Assembly: GCF_003269425.1 (NCBI RefSeq)
Contig: NZ_CP030104.1
Span: forward strand, 2,537,501 to 2,601,500
From: Flagellimonas maritima
Lineage (GTDB): Bacteria; Bacteroidota; Bacteroidia; Flavobacteriales; Flavobacteriaceae
DNA: 64,000 nt
Direction: 5' to 3'
Shown: piece by piece, positions 1-8,518 of the stretch
Numbering within the stretch: position 1 is the first letter of the stretch
Layout of the letters: each line of letters begins with the position of its first letter
Notes under the pieces: generated by a model
What the model saw: the letters and a program-made list of their open reading frames with translations, nothing else
The model's database searches: none
What the model was told of the DNA's origin: nothing
Translations under genes and position numbers: made by a program

Positions 1-58
1 AACTCTTTTTCATGATTTTTTTGTTTTTTAGCTACCTTTAGAGGCTATTAAAACTATA

Positions 59-2032
59 TTGATTTCAAAAACTACCATAGACCAAGTGTACGAAACATCC
101 CGTGTTGAGGAGGTGATCGGTGATTTTGTGCAATTGAAAAAGTCAGGGTCCAATTTTAAAGGGCTTAGCCCTTTTTCAGATGAGCGTACGCCCAGTTTTA
201 TGGTCTCTCCGGTAAAACAGATTTGGAAGGATTTTAGCAGCGGCAAAGGCGGGAACGTAGTAGCTTTTCTAATGGAACATGAACATTTTACTTATCCCGA
301 GGCAATCCGTTATCTCGCTAAAAAGTATAACATTGAAATTGAGGAAACCGAGCGAACGGACGAGCAAAAAGAACAAGCAAACGAAAGGGAAAGTATGTAC
401 TTGGTCTCCGAGTATGCCCAAAAGTATTTTGAAGAGGTTCTTTGGGAAACGGAGCCTGGAAAAGCAATTGGACTCAGCTATTTTAAGGAACGCGGATTTA
501 CTAACGAGAACATAAGAAAGTTTGGTCTGGGCTATGGATTGGACGAATGGGATGCCTTTACCAAAACAGCGTTGGATAAGGGATATCAGTTGGAATTTTT
601 AGAAAAAACAGGATTGACCATTGTCAAACAGCAAACTAGCGGTGAGGCCAGAAAATTTGACAGGTTCAAGGGACGTGTCTTGTTCCCCATCCATTCCATG
701 AGTGGTAGGGTACTCGGTTTTGGGGGGCGAATCCTTGTCAATGACAAAAAAGCCGCTAAATATTTAAATTCTCCCGAAAGCGATATTTACCACAAGAGCA
801 AAGTTCTCTATGGGATTTACTTTGCCAAACAGGCCATTGCCAAAGAGGATAATTGTTTTTTGGTCGAGGGGTATACAGATGTTATCCAAATGTACCAACG
901 CGGAGTAGAAAATGTTGTGGCTTCTAGTGGTACCGCATTGACTCCCGAGCAGATTAGACTGATCAATAGGCTTACCAAAAACATTACTGTACTTTTTGAT
1001 GGGGATGCCGCAGGTTTGAGTGCTTCGCTTCGTGGAATCGATTTGATCTTGGAACAGGGAATGAACGTTAAGGTCTGTACTTTTCCGGAAGGTGAGGACC
1101 CTGATAGTTTCGCCAAAAACAACACCTACGAGGATTTAGTACTTTATTTAGAAGAAAATGCCAAGGATTTTATTCAGTTTAAAACTTCATTATTGGCTAG
1201 GGAAGCGGCAAATGACCCTATTAAACGCGCTGATACGGTAAGGGACATCGTAAATAGTATAAGTAAGATACCTGATCAGATAAAAAAAGAAATCTATATT
1301 CAGGAATGTGCCAAAATTATGCAGATTTCTGAAACGGTACTTTTTAATACACTCGCTCAGATAGATAAAAAAGGCATTGCAGATGCAAATAAGAAAAATA
1401 AGCAAGAGCAAAAAGCTTTTGAAGTAGTAAAAAACGACCAAGTTGTTGAAAGGGTAGATGTTCAATATGAGCTGGAACGAAAAATTATCGAAATGCTATT
1501 GCTCTATGGAAGTCAAAAACAAAAGTTCGAGGATTTGGTTCTTAAAGAGAATAATGAGGGAGATTTGGTATTAGAGCCAGAAATTGTAGAAGCAAGGGTG
1601 TATGAGAAAGTTTACTTAGATCTTCAGGAAGATGAAATTGAACTTACCAACGAGCAATTTAGAATCATATATTATAAATTGATAGAGAATCTGAATGAAA
1701 GCGAGGAATTCACTGTTAATACGTTCTTGGGTGAACTAGAACAGGAAATGGTAGGAGAGGTATCATCCATTCTTATGGAAGAAGAAAAATACAGGCTTGA
1801 TGATTGGGCTAGAAAAGATATCTATCCAAAAGAAAAAGGACATGGAATTGCACAGCTAGTAGGCGAGACCATCCTTACCCTACGTTGCTATTTAATTAAA
1901 AATAGAATCCAAAAATTACAGGAACGGACAAAAGATAGTATTGATGATAATTCTGAGGTTCTGGAGGAGATTTTGAATTACCTGCAATTGAACAAATTAT
2001 TGAATGCCAAGTTGAACAGAGTATTGTCTTAA
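59..2032 (+). CDS. dnaG: DNA primase DnaG, zinc-finger ligands replaced
   Basis: This is the replicative primase that makes RNA primers for DNA polymerase and works with the DnaB helicase. The 657-residue protein has the usual three parts: an N-terminal CHC2-type domain (about 1-95), a catalytic core with Toprim motifs (VEGYTDV at 269-275 and DGD at 314-316, the metal-binding acidic residues), and a C-terminal helicase-interaction region. The TTG start gives the normal N-terminus (MISKTTIDQV) and no better ATG precedes it. The odd feature is the N-terminal domain. It aligns well with other primases around LSPFSDERTPSF and DFSSGKGGN, but the four zinc ligands (Cys, His, Cys, Cys) are Ser37, Ser40, Asp58 and Ser61. 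The domain probably folds without zinc. Product identity is certain. Confidence 0.97.
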   Translation: MISKTTIDQVYETSRVEEVIGDFVQLKKSGSNFKGLSPFSDERTPSFMVSPVKQIWKDFSSGKGGNVVAFLMEHEHFTYPEAIRYLAKKYNIEIEETERTDEQKEQANERESMYLVSEYAQKYFEEVLWETEPGKAIGLSYFKERGFTNENIRKFGLGYGLDEWDAFTKTALDKGYQLEFLEKTGLTIVKQQTSGEARKFDRFKGRVLFPIHSMSGRVLGFGGRILVNDKKAAKYLNSPESDIYHKSKVLYGIYFAKQAIAKEDNCFLVEGYTDVIQMYQRGVENVVASSGTALTPEQIRLINRLTKNITVLFDGDAAGLSASLRGIDLILEQGMNVKVCTFPEGEDPDSFAKNNTYEDLVLYLEENAKDFIQFKTSLLAREAANDPIKRADTVRDIVNSISKIPDQIKKEIYIQECAKIMQISETVLFNTLAQIDKKGIADANKKNKQEQKAFEVVKNDQVVERVDVQYELERKIIEMLLLYGSQKQKFEDLVLKENNEGDLVLEPEIVEARVYEKVYLDLQEDEIELTNEQFRIIYYKLIENLNESEEFTVNTFLGELEQEMVGEVSSILMEEEKYRLDDWARKDIYPKEKGHGIAQLVGETILTLRCYLIKNRIQKLQERTKDSIDDNSEVLEEILNYLQLNKLLNAKLNRVLS

Positions 2033-2039
2033 AACAAAA

Positions 2040-2066
2040 ATTCCGGACAATTCAATTGTCCGGAAT
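2040..2066. terminator. Bidirectional hairpin terminator
   Basis: An inverted repeat (ATTCCGGACAA / TTGTCCGGAAT) lies between the convergent dnaG and response-regulator genes. An A-run precedes it on the plus strand, so a T-run follows it on the minus strand. It probably terminates mainly the minus-strand regulator transcript and perhaps dnaG as well. Confidence 0.8.
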
Positions 2067-2089
2067 CTTCAACAGTTTGTATTGGTTAT

Positions 2090-2719
2090 TTAATACAATT
2101 CCAAAGCTTTGGCTTGTTGCAGTAAGTCCACCAAATTATCAACATTTAATTTTTTCATCAAGCGTGCCTTATAGGTACTTACAGTCTTTTCATTTAAGTT
2201 AAGGCCTTCGGCAACTTCTTTATTTCTTTTTCCACTGGCCAAAAGTTTTAAGACTTCGACCTCTCTAGAAGATAATTTTCTAAAGAATCTTCTTGGTTTT
2301 TGTGTTCCCTCATCAAAAGCAAGTCTTTGTGCCAGTTCATTGGTAATGAACATGTTGCCTTCACTAACTTTTTTAACAGCCGAAACTATATAATCCAAAT
2401 CAGCGGTTTTTGATAAATATCCAAATGCTCCCGCACGTATAGTGCTGAGTGCATAAACATCCTCAGATTGTCCGCTATACATTAAAGATTTAACATTTGG
2501 AAAGTCAAGCTTTAATTTTCTCAAAGCCGCAATACCATTTATTTCAGGAATGTCCATCTCCAAAATAACTACATCTGGAGTAACCTTTTCCAATGTTGCG
2601 AACAGTTCTGATGTAGTGGGAACATCTGCCACTACTTCAATATCTGAACTGGTTTCCAAAACATTTTTAATACCAAGTCTGACTATGGGGTGGTTATCAG
2701 CTATTACTACTTTTATCAT
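2090..2719 (-). CDS. NarL/LuxR-type response regulator with Glu in place of the phospho-acceptor Asp
   Basis: A 209-residue transcription regulator with an N-terminal receiver domain (about 1-120) and a C-terminal LuxR-type helix-turn-helix (about 145-205, with the motif LSSREVEVLKLLASGKRNKE and then NEKTVSTYKARLMKKL). The receiver fold is well preserved, including the conserved Ser in MYSG and the Lys in YLSK. At the position where family members have the phosphorylated aspartate (D-x-x-x-P) this protein has Glu54 (LEMDIPEING). The second residue of the N-terminal acidic pair is Asn9 (ADNHP). It is therefore probably not controlled by ordinary aspartyl phosphorylation, and Glu may mimic the active state. 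No histidine kinase gene is adjacent. Its target genes are unknown. Confidence 0.9.
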   Translation of the reverse strand: MIKVVIADNHPIVRLGIKNVLETSSDIEVVADVPTTSELFATLEKVTPDVVILEMDIPEINGIAALRKLKLDFPNVKSLMYSGQSEDVYALSTIRAGAFGYLSKTADLDYIVSAVKKVSEGNMFITNELAQRLAFDEGTQKPRRFFRKLSSREVEVLKLLASGKRNKEVAEGLNLNEKTVSTYKARLMKKLNVDNLVDLLQQAKALELY

Positions 2720-2849
2720 TTGGTTAAAGTTTTATTCTTTGTTTAGTAAATAATCACTTACGTTGCACAATCTGGCAAGTTAATGATTTGGAGGTGTAAA
2801 ACTCTAATTTTTTTCTTAAAACCTTAGAATTTATAAGATTTTTTTCGTT

Positions 2850-3665
2850 TTAGACTGGGTTTTTAGCGTTGAAAGGTTGTTTAAGGTTCTTTGGGATTTC
2901 ACAAACAGGTATAGGAATCATCTTATGTTGATTAATAGTATTGAGGTTTTTATATATTGTGAAAACTTCTTTTTCCCTGTCAGAAAAATCAATGGCGGTT
3001 TTACCTTCTCCATCCATTTTCATTGCCCATTCCAGTTCGGGATAGGTTGCACCTATCTGGTCTTCATCAGTCCTACTATCGCCCCAAAGCCCATCGGTTG
3101 GAGCTGCATCCATAATGTCCTGCCCTATGCCCAAAACACGTCCAAGTTCATATACCTCGGTTTTTAGAAGATCGGCGATTGGGCTCAAATCAACCCCTCC
3201 ATCACCGTATTTAGTATAAAATCCAACTCCAAAATCCTCAACTTTATTTCCGGTACCAGCGACCAAATACCCTTTTAGAGCCGCAAAATAGTATAGCGTT
3301 GTCATGCGTAATCGTGCACGGGTGTTGGCCAAGGACATAAATCGTTCCTCTTCTGAGTCTACCTTTGGTAGCGCCTCTATTAAACTGTCAAAAACAGGAG
3401 TTAGGTTTACGGGTTGTCTCTGCACATTGGATTTTGTTTTCATAAGCCATTCTATATGCCTATCCGCTCGGGTAACTTGATTTTTACCTTGGTGAATGGG
3501 CATTTCCAAACATAGTAGCTCAAGTTCTGTTTTAGCGCACAGTGTTGAGGTAACTGCTGAATCTATTCCTCCGGACACACCGATTACAAATCCTTTGCAA
3601 TTTGCGTTGATGGCATAGTCTTTTAACCACCCAACAATGTGCTCTATTACCTTTTCAGTTTGCAT
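2850..3665 (-). CDS. nadE: NAD+ synthetase (ammonia-dependent type)
   Basis: It makes NAD+ by amidating nicotinate adenine dinucleotide with ATP, the last step of NAD synthesis in the cytoplasm. The 271-residue length is that of the single-domain, ammonia-using enzymes, with no glutaminase domain. The ATP pyrophosphatase P-loop SGGIDS is at about residues 30-35, and the substrate motifs ANTRARLRM, GTGNKVED and KYGDGGVD are all present. It is divergent from gldB, and the gldB promoter region lies between the two start codons. Confidence 0.96.
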   Translation of the reverse strand: MQTEKVIEHIVGWLKDYAINANCKGFVIGVSGGIDSAVTSTLCAKTELELLCLEMPIHQGKNQVTRADRHIEWLMKTKSNVQRQPVNLTPVFDSLIEALPKVDSEEERFMSLANTRARLRMTTLYYFAALKGYLVAGTGNKVEDFGVGFYTKYGDGGVDLSPIADLLKTEVYELGRVLGIGQDIMDAAPTDGLWGDSRTDEDQIGATYPELEWAMKMDGEGKTAIDFSDREKEVFTIYKNLNTINQHKMIPIPVCEIPKNLKQPFNAKNPV

Positions 3666-3690
3666 ATGTGTTTTTTAAAAATCAATAATT

Positions 3691-3698
3691 TACCTTTG
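3691..3698 (+). promoter_or_regulatory. Bacteroidota-type -7 box for gldB-gldC
   Basis: The octamer TACCTTTG matches the flavobacterial TAnnTTTG -7 consensus exactly and lies 24 bases before the chosen gldB ATG. It falls inside the longer open frame that begins at 3639, which is why the ATG at 3723 is preferred as the gldB start. Confidence 0.6.
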
Positions 3699-3722
3699 TT
3701 CCCTGTAAATTTAAACGCTTCA

Positions 3723-4721
3723 ATGTTAAAAATGAAGAGGTTGTTAAAATACTTTGAACCACGTTTGCTCGCAGGGTATATTTTTCCTGTTTTTTTGATA
3801 TTTTTTGGTTGTAGGGAAGAAGATAAAATCAAAGAAAGGATTTCAAATATTCCTATTGACCTTAAAGTTTACAGATTTGACAGGGAATTTGCCGAAGCGA
3901 ATCCTGAAGATATACCAGAGCTAAAATCAAGATATCCATATCTTTTTCCAAGCCAGTTCCCAGATAGTGTGTGGACCGCTAAACTTATTGATACTGTTCA
4001 ATTGGAGCTTTCTGCCGAAGTGCACAAGGTTTTTGATGATTTTAGCGAAGAGTCTACCGCTTTGGAATCTCTCTTTCAACATATTGTTTTTTATTTTCCA
4101 AGAATTAAAGTGCCGAGTATAATTACTGTAACGTCTGACGTTCGTTATAACGATAGAGTAATTCTTACGGATTCACTATTGATTTTGGGCCTTGATAATT
4201 ATTTGGGAAAAGACCATCATTTTTATAGAGGTATCCAAAATTATATTGCTGCTGGACTAGATAAACAATATATGGTTTCGGATGTTGCTAGCGCTTTTGT
4301 AAAAAAAATACTCCAATATCCCAAGAACAGGACATTTTTATCACGTATGGTCTATTATGGAAAGGAATTATATGTAAAAGATAAACTACTTCCCAAAATT
4401 TCAGATGCAAAAAAAATAGGCTTTACCGATGAAGACATTGCATGGTCCCAAGCCAATGAAGAACAGATTTGGCGCTATTTTGTGGAAAGAGAACTTCTTT
4501 ATAGTACTGATGCTATATTGGATAGAAGGTTTCTGGACCCAGCACCCTTCTCCAAATTTCAACTCGAATTGGATAGCGAATCACCGGGGAGATTGGGAAG
4601 ATATATAGGATGGCAGATTGTAAGGGCCTTTATGGAAAAGAATGAGGTGACTTTGCAGCAACTTTTAAGCTTGCCGGCAGATGAAATTTTTAAGAAATCA
4701 TATTACAAACCTAGAAGATAG
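3723..4721 (+). CDS. gldB: Gliding motility lipoprotein GldB
   Basis: GldB is a lipoprotein needed for gliding motility in Flavobacterium johnsoniae. From the ATG at 3723 the protein is 332 residues and begins MLKMKRLLKYF. A hydrophobic stretch follows and ends in a lipobox (LIFFGC), so the mature protein should be lipidated on that Cys. A longer frame begins at 3639, but its extra 28 residues overlap the nadE promoter region and the -7 box at 3691 and would spoil the signal peptide. The ATG at 3732 is also possible. The stop codon at 4719-4721 directly abuts the gldC ATG, so the two are one operon. The assignment rests on family resemblance and the gldC partnership. Confidence 0.9.
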   Translation: MLKMKRLLKYFEPRLLAGYIFPVFLIFFGCREEDKIKERISNIPIDLKVYRFDREFAEANPEDIPELKSRYPYLFPSQFPDSVWTAKLIDTVQLELSAEVHKVFDDFSEESTALESLFQHIVFYFPRIKVPSIITVTSDVRYNDRVILTDSLLILGLDNYLGKDHHFYRGIQNYIAAGLDKQYMVSDVASAFVKKILQYPKNRTFLSRMVYYGKELYVKDKLLPKISDAKKIGFTDEDIAWSQANEEQIWRYFVERELLYSTDAILDRRFLDPAPFSKFQLELDSESPGRLGRYIGWQIVRAFMEKNEVTLQQLLSLPADEIFKKSYYKPRR

Positions 4722-5054
4722 ATGGCAGTAGAACATACTTCGGAAATAAAATTGACCGTAGGGTTGGATGAGAATAGAGTTCCCGAAAAATTGAACTGGT
4801 CCGCACAGGACGGCGGTATAGAGAATGAAGAGGCGAAAGCGATGATGCTCTCTGTTTGGGACAGTAAAAATAGAGAATCTCTAAAAATAGACCTGTGGAC
4901 CAAAGATATGCCCGTGGATGAAATGAAGATTTTTTTTCATCAGACTCTGGTAACAATGTCCGATACTTTCATGAAAGCAACACAGGATGAAAAAATGACC
5001 GCTACCATGAAAGACTTCTGTGAGTATTTTGCAGAGAAATTGGAATTGAAATAA
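4722..5054 (+). CDS. gldC: Gliding motility protein GldC
   Basis: A 110-residue soluble protein without a signal peptide. It matches GldC throughout, for example HTSEIKLTVGLDEN near the start and DFCEYFAEKLELK at the end. GldC is required for full gliding in F. johnsoniae and is thought to act in the cytoplasm; its biochemical function is not established. It starts at the base right after the gldB stop and is clearly co-transcribed and probably translationally coupled with it. Confidence 0.92.
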   Translation: MAVEHTSEIKLTVGLDENRVPEKLNWSAQDGGIENEEAKAMMLSVWDSKNRESLKIDLWTKDMPVDEMKIFFHQTLVTMSDTFMKATQDEKMTATMKDFCEYFAEKLELK

Positions 5055-5057
5055 TTT

Positions 5058-5558
5058 CTATCCATCAATAGGTTGATTCATCTTATTGAATTGATTTTTT
5101 TCTTCCATACTTAAGCTTAGAGACCTTAGTATCTTGTCTTTGGTTGGTCTAAGAGAGAAAAAATAAAATATCAAAATGGATGCTATCAGTATAAATGCAA
5201 GATTGTTGGTAATATAGAAGGCAATCACCGCAAAAAGTGCCGGTGCTTCAACCGAAGCATATTTTAAAATGGAAGCGCTTTGAAAACGCATCAATTTCTG
5301 CTTTAAGCCTTTTGTCTTTGAAATATCGGCGGTAATTTTTTTAAATATAAAATCCCCCAAAAATATGGCTATAACAGTAAAAACCGGAACTATAAAAATT
5401 AGAAAATCTTTTGTGCCCAAATATCCGAACGTTGTATTTGAGACTTGAACATAAGCAAACGCACCAAATAGTATAGGGCCTGCCATTAGTGCCATATGCA
5501 AGATGGAAAGTGTTCTTAAAAAACCGTTTGGAGTAAATTGCTGAGTTTTGTTATTCAT
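5058..5558 (-). CDS. Integral membrane protein of unknown function, four predicted helices
   Basis: A 166-residue membrane protein that I do not recognise. From the ATG at 5558 (MNNKTQQFTP) it has four hydrophobic segments at about residues 13-36, 48-70, 100-118 and 120-137. A short charged tail (SMEEKNQFNKMNQPIDG) follows. The open frame extends 10 residues further upstream, but MNNKTQQF is the more natural start. Its stop is 3 bases from the end of gldC on the opposite strand, so the genes are tail to tail. No catalytic motif is visible. Confidence 0.75.
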   Translation of the reverse strand: MNNKTQQFTPNGFLRTLSILHMALMAGPILFGAFAYVQVSNTTFGYLGTKDFLIFIVPVFTVIAIFLGDFIFKKITADISKTKGLKQKLMRFQSASILKYASVEAPALFAVIAFYITNNLAFILIASILIFYFFSLRPTKDKILRSLSLSMEEKNQFNKMNQPIDG

Positions 5559-5695
5559 ATCATTTGCTATTTCTATAGCCAAGCACAATATACGAACAAA
5601 GAAAAATTACTGATTACAAAATTTGACGCTCACAAATAAGTATAGCTTCAGCCCCAGACCAGGAGACTTAGTTAAGGCTGCCATGATTTCAATGC

Positions 5696-7189
5696 TCATT
5701 TATGTGCCTCCAACCAGTTTTTTGCTTCTTCAGTATACCAAAATGAAGAAAAATTCTTGGCATCGATAATAGTTTTAAAATGGTATCTGGCTTTTGAAAT
5801 GTTTCCTTTTCTATCATAAAATGTCCCCATATACATATTTGCATAAGGGTTATCCTTATCTTTTTTTAAAAGTTTGTCCGCAATCGCTACTACGTTGTCA
5901 TCAAACAAAGTAAAATCACCTATTTCTCTATAAGATGAGACGTCTTTAAGAAGAATTAGAGTGTGCAAAAGATTCAAATCCCCATAATCGAGATAGTTGG
6001 GAAATTTTTTAAAAACCAGTTTCAACAATTCTTTACTTTTGGCCATATATATAGCATCAAAACGGGAAAGAAAAGACGTAGAAAGTGCTTCTGCCAATAA
6101 TTTCTTTCTGGAAAAAAATGAATCTTTAAGGTCATTGTCGGTAGGAGTTTTTGCAATTTCCAAAAGAGGCATATCCATTGATTTGTAACAATAATTTTTC
6201 AAAAAGCTCAGCGCGAACAGTGAAGTACCGATGTCACCGTTGATCAAACGCGCAGGATTGCTCATTAAGTTGCTGTTGGCGAGTAATATTAAGGTGAGAT
6301 TTTCTTCAGGAATCTTTAAGAATAAACTGGAATAGCAATCAAATTGTCCATAACCCCATAGTATTTTTCTTCCATCGAAATCCTGACTGAAGATGCCATG
6401 TGCATACGGTAAATCTTTTTCTGGAGGAGAAAACATGATTTTCTTGGACGCTTCGGAAATTAAAAGATCGTTGCCCAAAGCCTTGCTAAAAATCAAAAGA
6501 TCTTGAAGGTTGGAAATTATCCCTGCAGAGGTTGAAAAACCAAAATCAATATAACCAGGTTGAGTTGAGCCATTAAAAATATAGGGTGAGGCAATTTTCA
6601 GGTCGTTTTGTACAATTTGAAGCGAATCCTTTAAAAGTGATGTATTCTTAAGTTCCAATGGTTTGAAAATTAGGTCATTCATAACATCTTCTAATGCCTG
6701 GCCCGATGCTTTTTCAATAACAGTGGTTAGTATTCCAAATCTATTGCTATAATAAAAGTTCTTTCCAATATCGCCTTGTGACGTATGGGACAACACATGT
6801 TTTATTTTAATAGAATCGTTGAAAACTTTTTTGGATAAATAAGCGTTCATTGGGTCATTAAGCGATAATTTACCCTGTTCCACAAGTTTGAAAATTAAAG
6901 CTCCTGAAAACATCTTTGTCAATGATGCTATGGGAAACAGTGTTGTGGAATCCAACTTGACTTTGTTCTCAATATTCGCATATCCAAAATAATCTTCGTA
7001 TTGAATTTCTCCGTTTTTCTCTACCAATACTGCCAGTCCAGGAATATGAAAATAGTTTTTGAGTTCTTGCAGTTCTTTTGAAAATTGTAGGGTTTCATTA
7101 TTCTGGCCACGACTATAAATTCCTGTAAAAATCCAGATGAGAAAAAGAAACAATTTTGGATTGGATTTTATGTGTATTGGGTTAAACAT
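5696..7189 (-). CDS. Exported serine hydrolase, class C beta-lactamase fold, with C-terminal TPR-like region
   Basis: A 497-residue exported protein of the beta-lactamase/AmpC-like serine hydrolase family (penicillin-binding-protein fold). The first 29 residues are a hydrophobic signal peptide ending near RGQN. The nucleophile motif is intact as S89-L-T-K92, and the Tyr motif is present as YYSNRFG. The third motif is degenerate (WGYGQFD). The last ~100 residues, containing YANMYMGTFYDRKGNISKAR, look like one TPR unit. The substrate is unknown; relatives are peptidases, esterases or D-Ala carboxypeptidase-like enzymes. It is divergent from the small CxxC gene at 7249 and shares a palindromic promoter with it. 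Confidence 0.85.
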   Translation of the reverse strand: MFNPIHIKSNPKLFLFLIWIFTGIYSRGQNNETLQFSKELQELKNYFHIPGLAVLVEKNGEIQYEDYFGYANIENKVKLDSTTLFPIASLTKMFSGALIFKLVEQGKLSLNDPMNAYLSKKVFNDSIKIKHVLSHTSQGDIGKNFYYSNRFGILTTVIEKASGQALEDVMNDLIFKPLELKNTSLLKDSLQIVQNDLKIASPYIFNGSTQPGYIDFGFSTSAGIISNLQDLLIFSKALGNDLLISEASKKIMFSPPEKDLPYAHGIFSQDFDGRKILWGYGQFDCYSSLFLKIPEENLTLILLANSNLMSNPARLINGDIGTSLFALSFLKNYCYKSMDMPLLEIAKTPTDNDLKDSFFSRKKLLAEALSTSFLSRFDAIYMAKSKELLKLVFKKFPNYLDYGDLNLLHTLILLKDVSSYREIGDFTLFDDNVVAIADKLLKKDKDNPYANMYMGTFYDRKGNISKARYHFKTIIDAKNFSSFWYTEEAKNWLEAHK

Positions 7190-7227
7190 AGAATTTAATT
7201 ATCAAAACCACTTACTTAACGATAAAA

Positions 7228-7241
7228 CAAAAGTATTTTTG
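7228..7241. promoter_or_regulatory. Palindrome-like bidirectional promoter core
   Basis: The 14-mer CAAAAGTATTTTTG contains a perfect TAnnTTTG -7 box on each strand: TATTTTTG at 7234-7241 (plus) and TACTTTTG at 7235-7228 (minus). The two boxes share their TA. The plus box would start transcription only a few bases before the ATG at 7249, so that mRNA could be almost leaderless. The minus box serves the serine hydrolase starting at 7189. Confidence 0.6.
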
Positions 7242-7248
7242 TGACAGT

Positions 7249-7626
7249 ATGAAGAAGAAAAAATCACCAAAACTTGTTTTTGTGTACAATGCGGATTCAG
7301 GAAAACGCAATGCAATTTTGGATAGTATGCACAAAGTGTTCAGCCCAACAACATATGATTGCAAATTATGTGATATTACCTATGGTGTTGTTTCCGAAAA
7401 TAGGACATGGAAAAGGTTTAGGCAGGATAGCGAATACGACATGGTTTTTTTACATAAAAATGAATTTGCCAAGATGTACGCATCCAAGTTTGGGTACAAA
7501 TTTAGCTTTCCCATTGTGCTCGTAGAGGGCAAAAACGGACTCGAGGTATTTATTGCTACTAAAGAATTGAACCAACTAAAAACTTCTCACGCTTTAATAA
7601 GACTGATAAAGCAGCGAAATATATAA
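7249..7626 (+). CDS. Conserved small protein of unknown function with a CxxC motif
   Basis: A 125-residue soluble protein beginning MKKKKSPKLVFVYNADSGK. I do not recognise an established function. It opens with a beta-strand-like hydrophobic run (KLVFVYN) and a conserved-looking DSGK segment. It then has YDCKLCDITYG with a Cys38-x-x-Cys41 pair, and later an FPIVLVEGKNGLEVFI beta pair. The layout resembles a small thioredoxin-like or metal-binding fold, but this is only inference. It has no signal peptide and no membrane segment. It is transcribed divergently from the serine hydrolase through the shared promoter at 7228-7241. Confidence 0.75.
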   Translation: MKKKKSPKLVFVYNADSGKRNAILDSMHKVFSPTTYDCKLCDITYGVVSENRTWKRFRQDSEYDMVFLHKNEFAKMYASKFGYKFSFPIVLVEGKNGLEVFIATKELNQLKTSHALIRLIKQRNI

Positions 7627-7666
7627 TTTGGACTGAAAAACCAGATTGAGACTGGCTTATCGTATG

Positions 7667-8281
7667 CTAGGAATTTTGTTTAAAAAAGTCTTGGTTTATA
7701 TTTTGGATATAGCCCAATACATCTTCTCTACCGGTTCGGTCCGTTGAAGAAGTTATAAAATGTGGCGGGGTTTCTTCCCATGCACCGTCCAAAAGCTTTT
7801 GTAGATAAGTATCGGCCTTTTTTTCAATAACCGCAGGCTTTAATTTATCGGCCTTTGTAAAAATTATTGTAAAGGGAACTTGGTGGATGCCCAGCCACTC
7901 CATAAATTCTAGATCTACTGGTTGCGGGTCATGTCTAATATCCACTAACACGAACGCGCAAACCAATTGTTTCCGTTTCTCAAAATATTCGGTAATGTAT
8001 TTTTGAAAAGTCTTTTTGTCCTTTTTGGAAACCCTTGCATAACCATAACCTGGCAAATCCACCAAAAACCAATTTCCGTTTACTTTAAAGTGATTAATGA
8101 GTTGGGTTTTTCCTGGTCTTCCAGAAGTTTTTGCCAGACTTTTGCGCTCCATGAGCATATTTATCAATGAAGATTTTCCAACGTTGGAACGTCCTATAAA
8201 AGCATATTCGGGCAAAGGCTCATTTGGGCATTTTGCAACATTGGAATTGCTCATAACAAATTCTGCGGAAGATATTTTCAT
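7667..8281 (-). CDS. yihA: Ribosome biogenesis GTPase YihA/EngB/YsxC
   Basis: A 204-residue TRAFAC-class GTPase needed for assembly of the large ribosomal subunit. The GTP-binding motifs are complete: G1 GRSNVGKSS near residue 31, G3 DLPGYG and G4 TKAD. There is one G domain and no long extensions, as expected for YihA. It is followed on the same strand by nothing closer than 40 bases from a convergent gene, and it sits in the stretch just before the dcw cluster. Confidence 0.96.
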   Translation of the reverse strand: MKISSAEFVMSNSNVAKCPNEPLPEYAFIGRSNVGKSSLINMLMERKSLAKTSGRPGKTQLINHFKVNGNWFLVDLPGYGYARVSKKDKKTFQKYITEYFEKRKQLVCAFVLVDIRHDPQPVDLEFMEWLGIHQVPFTIIFTKADKLKPAVIEKKADTYLQKLLDGAWEETPPHFITSSTDRTGREDVLGYIQNINQDFFKQNS

Positions 8282-8518
8282 GGTTGCAAGAGGTTAGAAA
8301 CTAGATATAAGAGATTTGATTTTTCATATCTTATTAAGTGGCTATAGGGTTCTGTTTGATTTTTTTATGTAAAATTGGGGCTATTGACTTTAAATGATTG
8401 GATCAGCATTAAAAACTAAACTTATCGTGGGATAAAGTAAGAGGCTTTATTTTAATCGTAAAAGCTTAAAATTTTGAGTTAAATATCAAATCTAAAATCC
8501 AGCTTCTCAAAGCTAACT

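Noticed and set aside
1..58. Possible dnaG promoter (TACCTTTA near 33-40)
   Set aside because: It is one base off the consensus with no properly spaced -33 element, and the region is cut by the window edge.
3639..3722. Upstream extension of the gldB frame
   Set aside because: The extra 28 residues would put the signal peptide inside the protein, and the gldB -7 box lies within this stretch.
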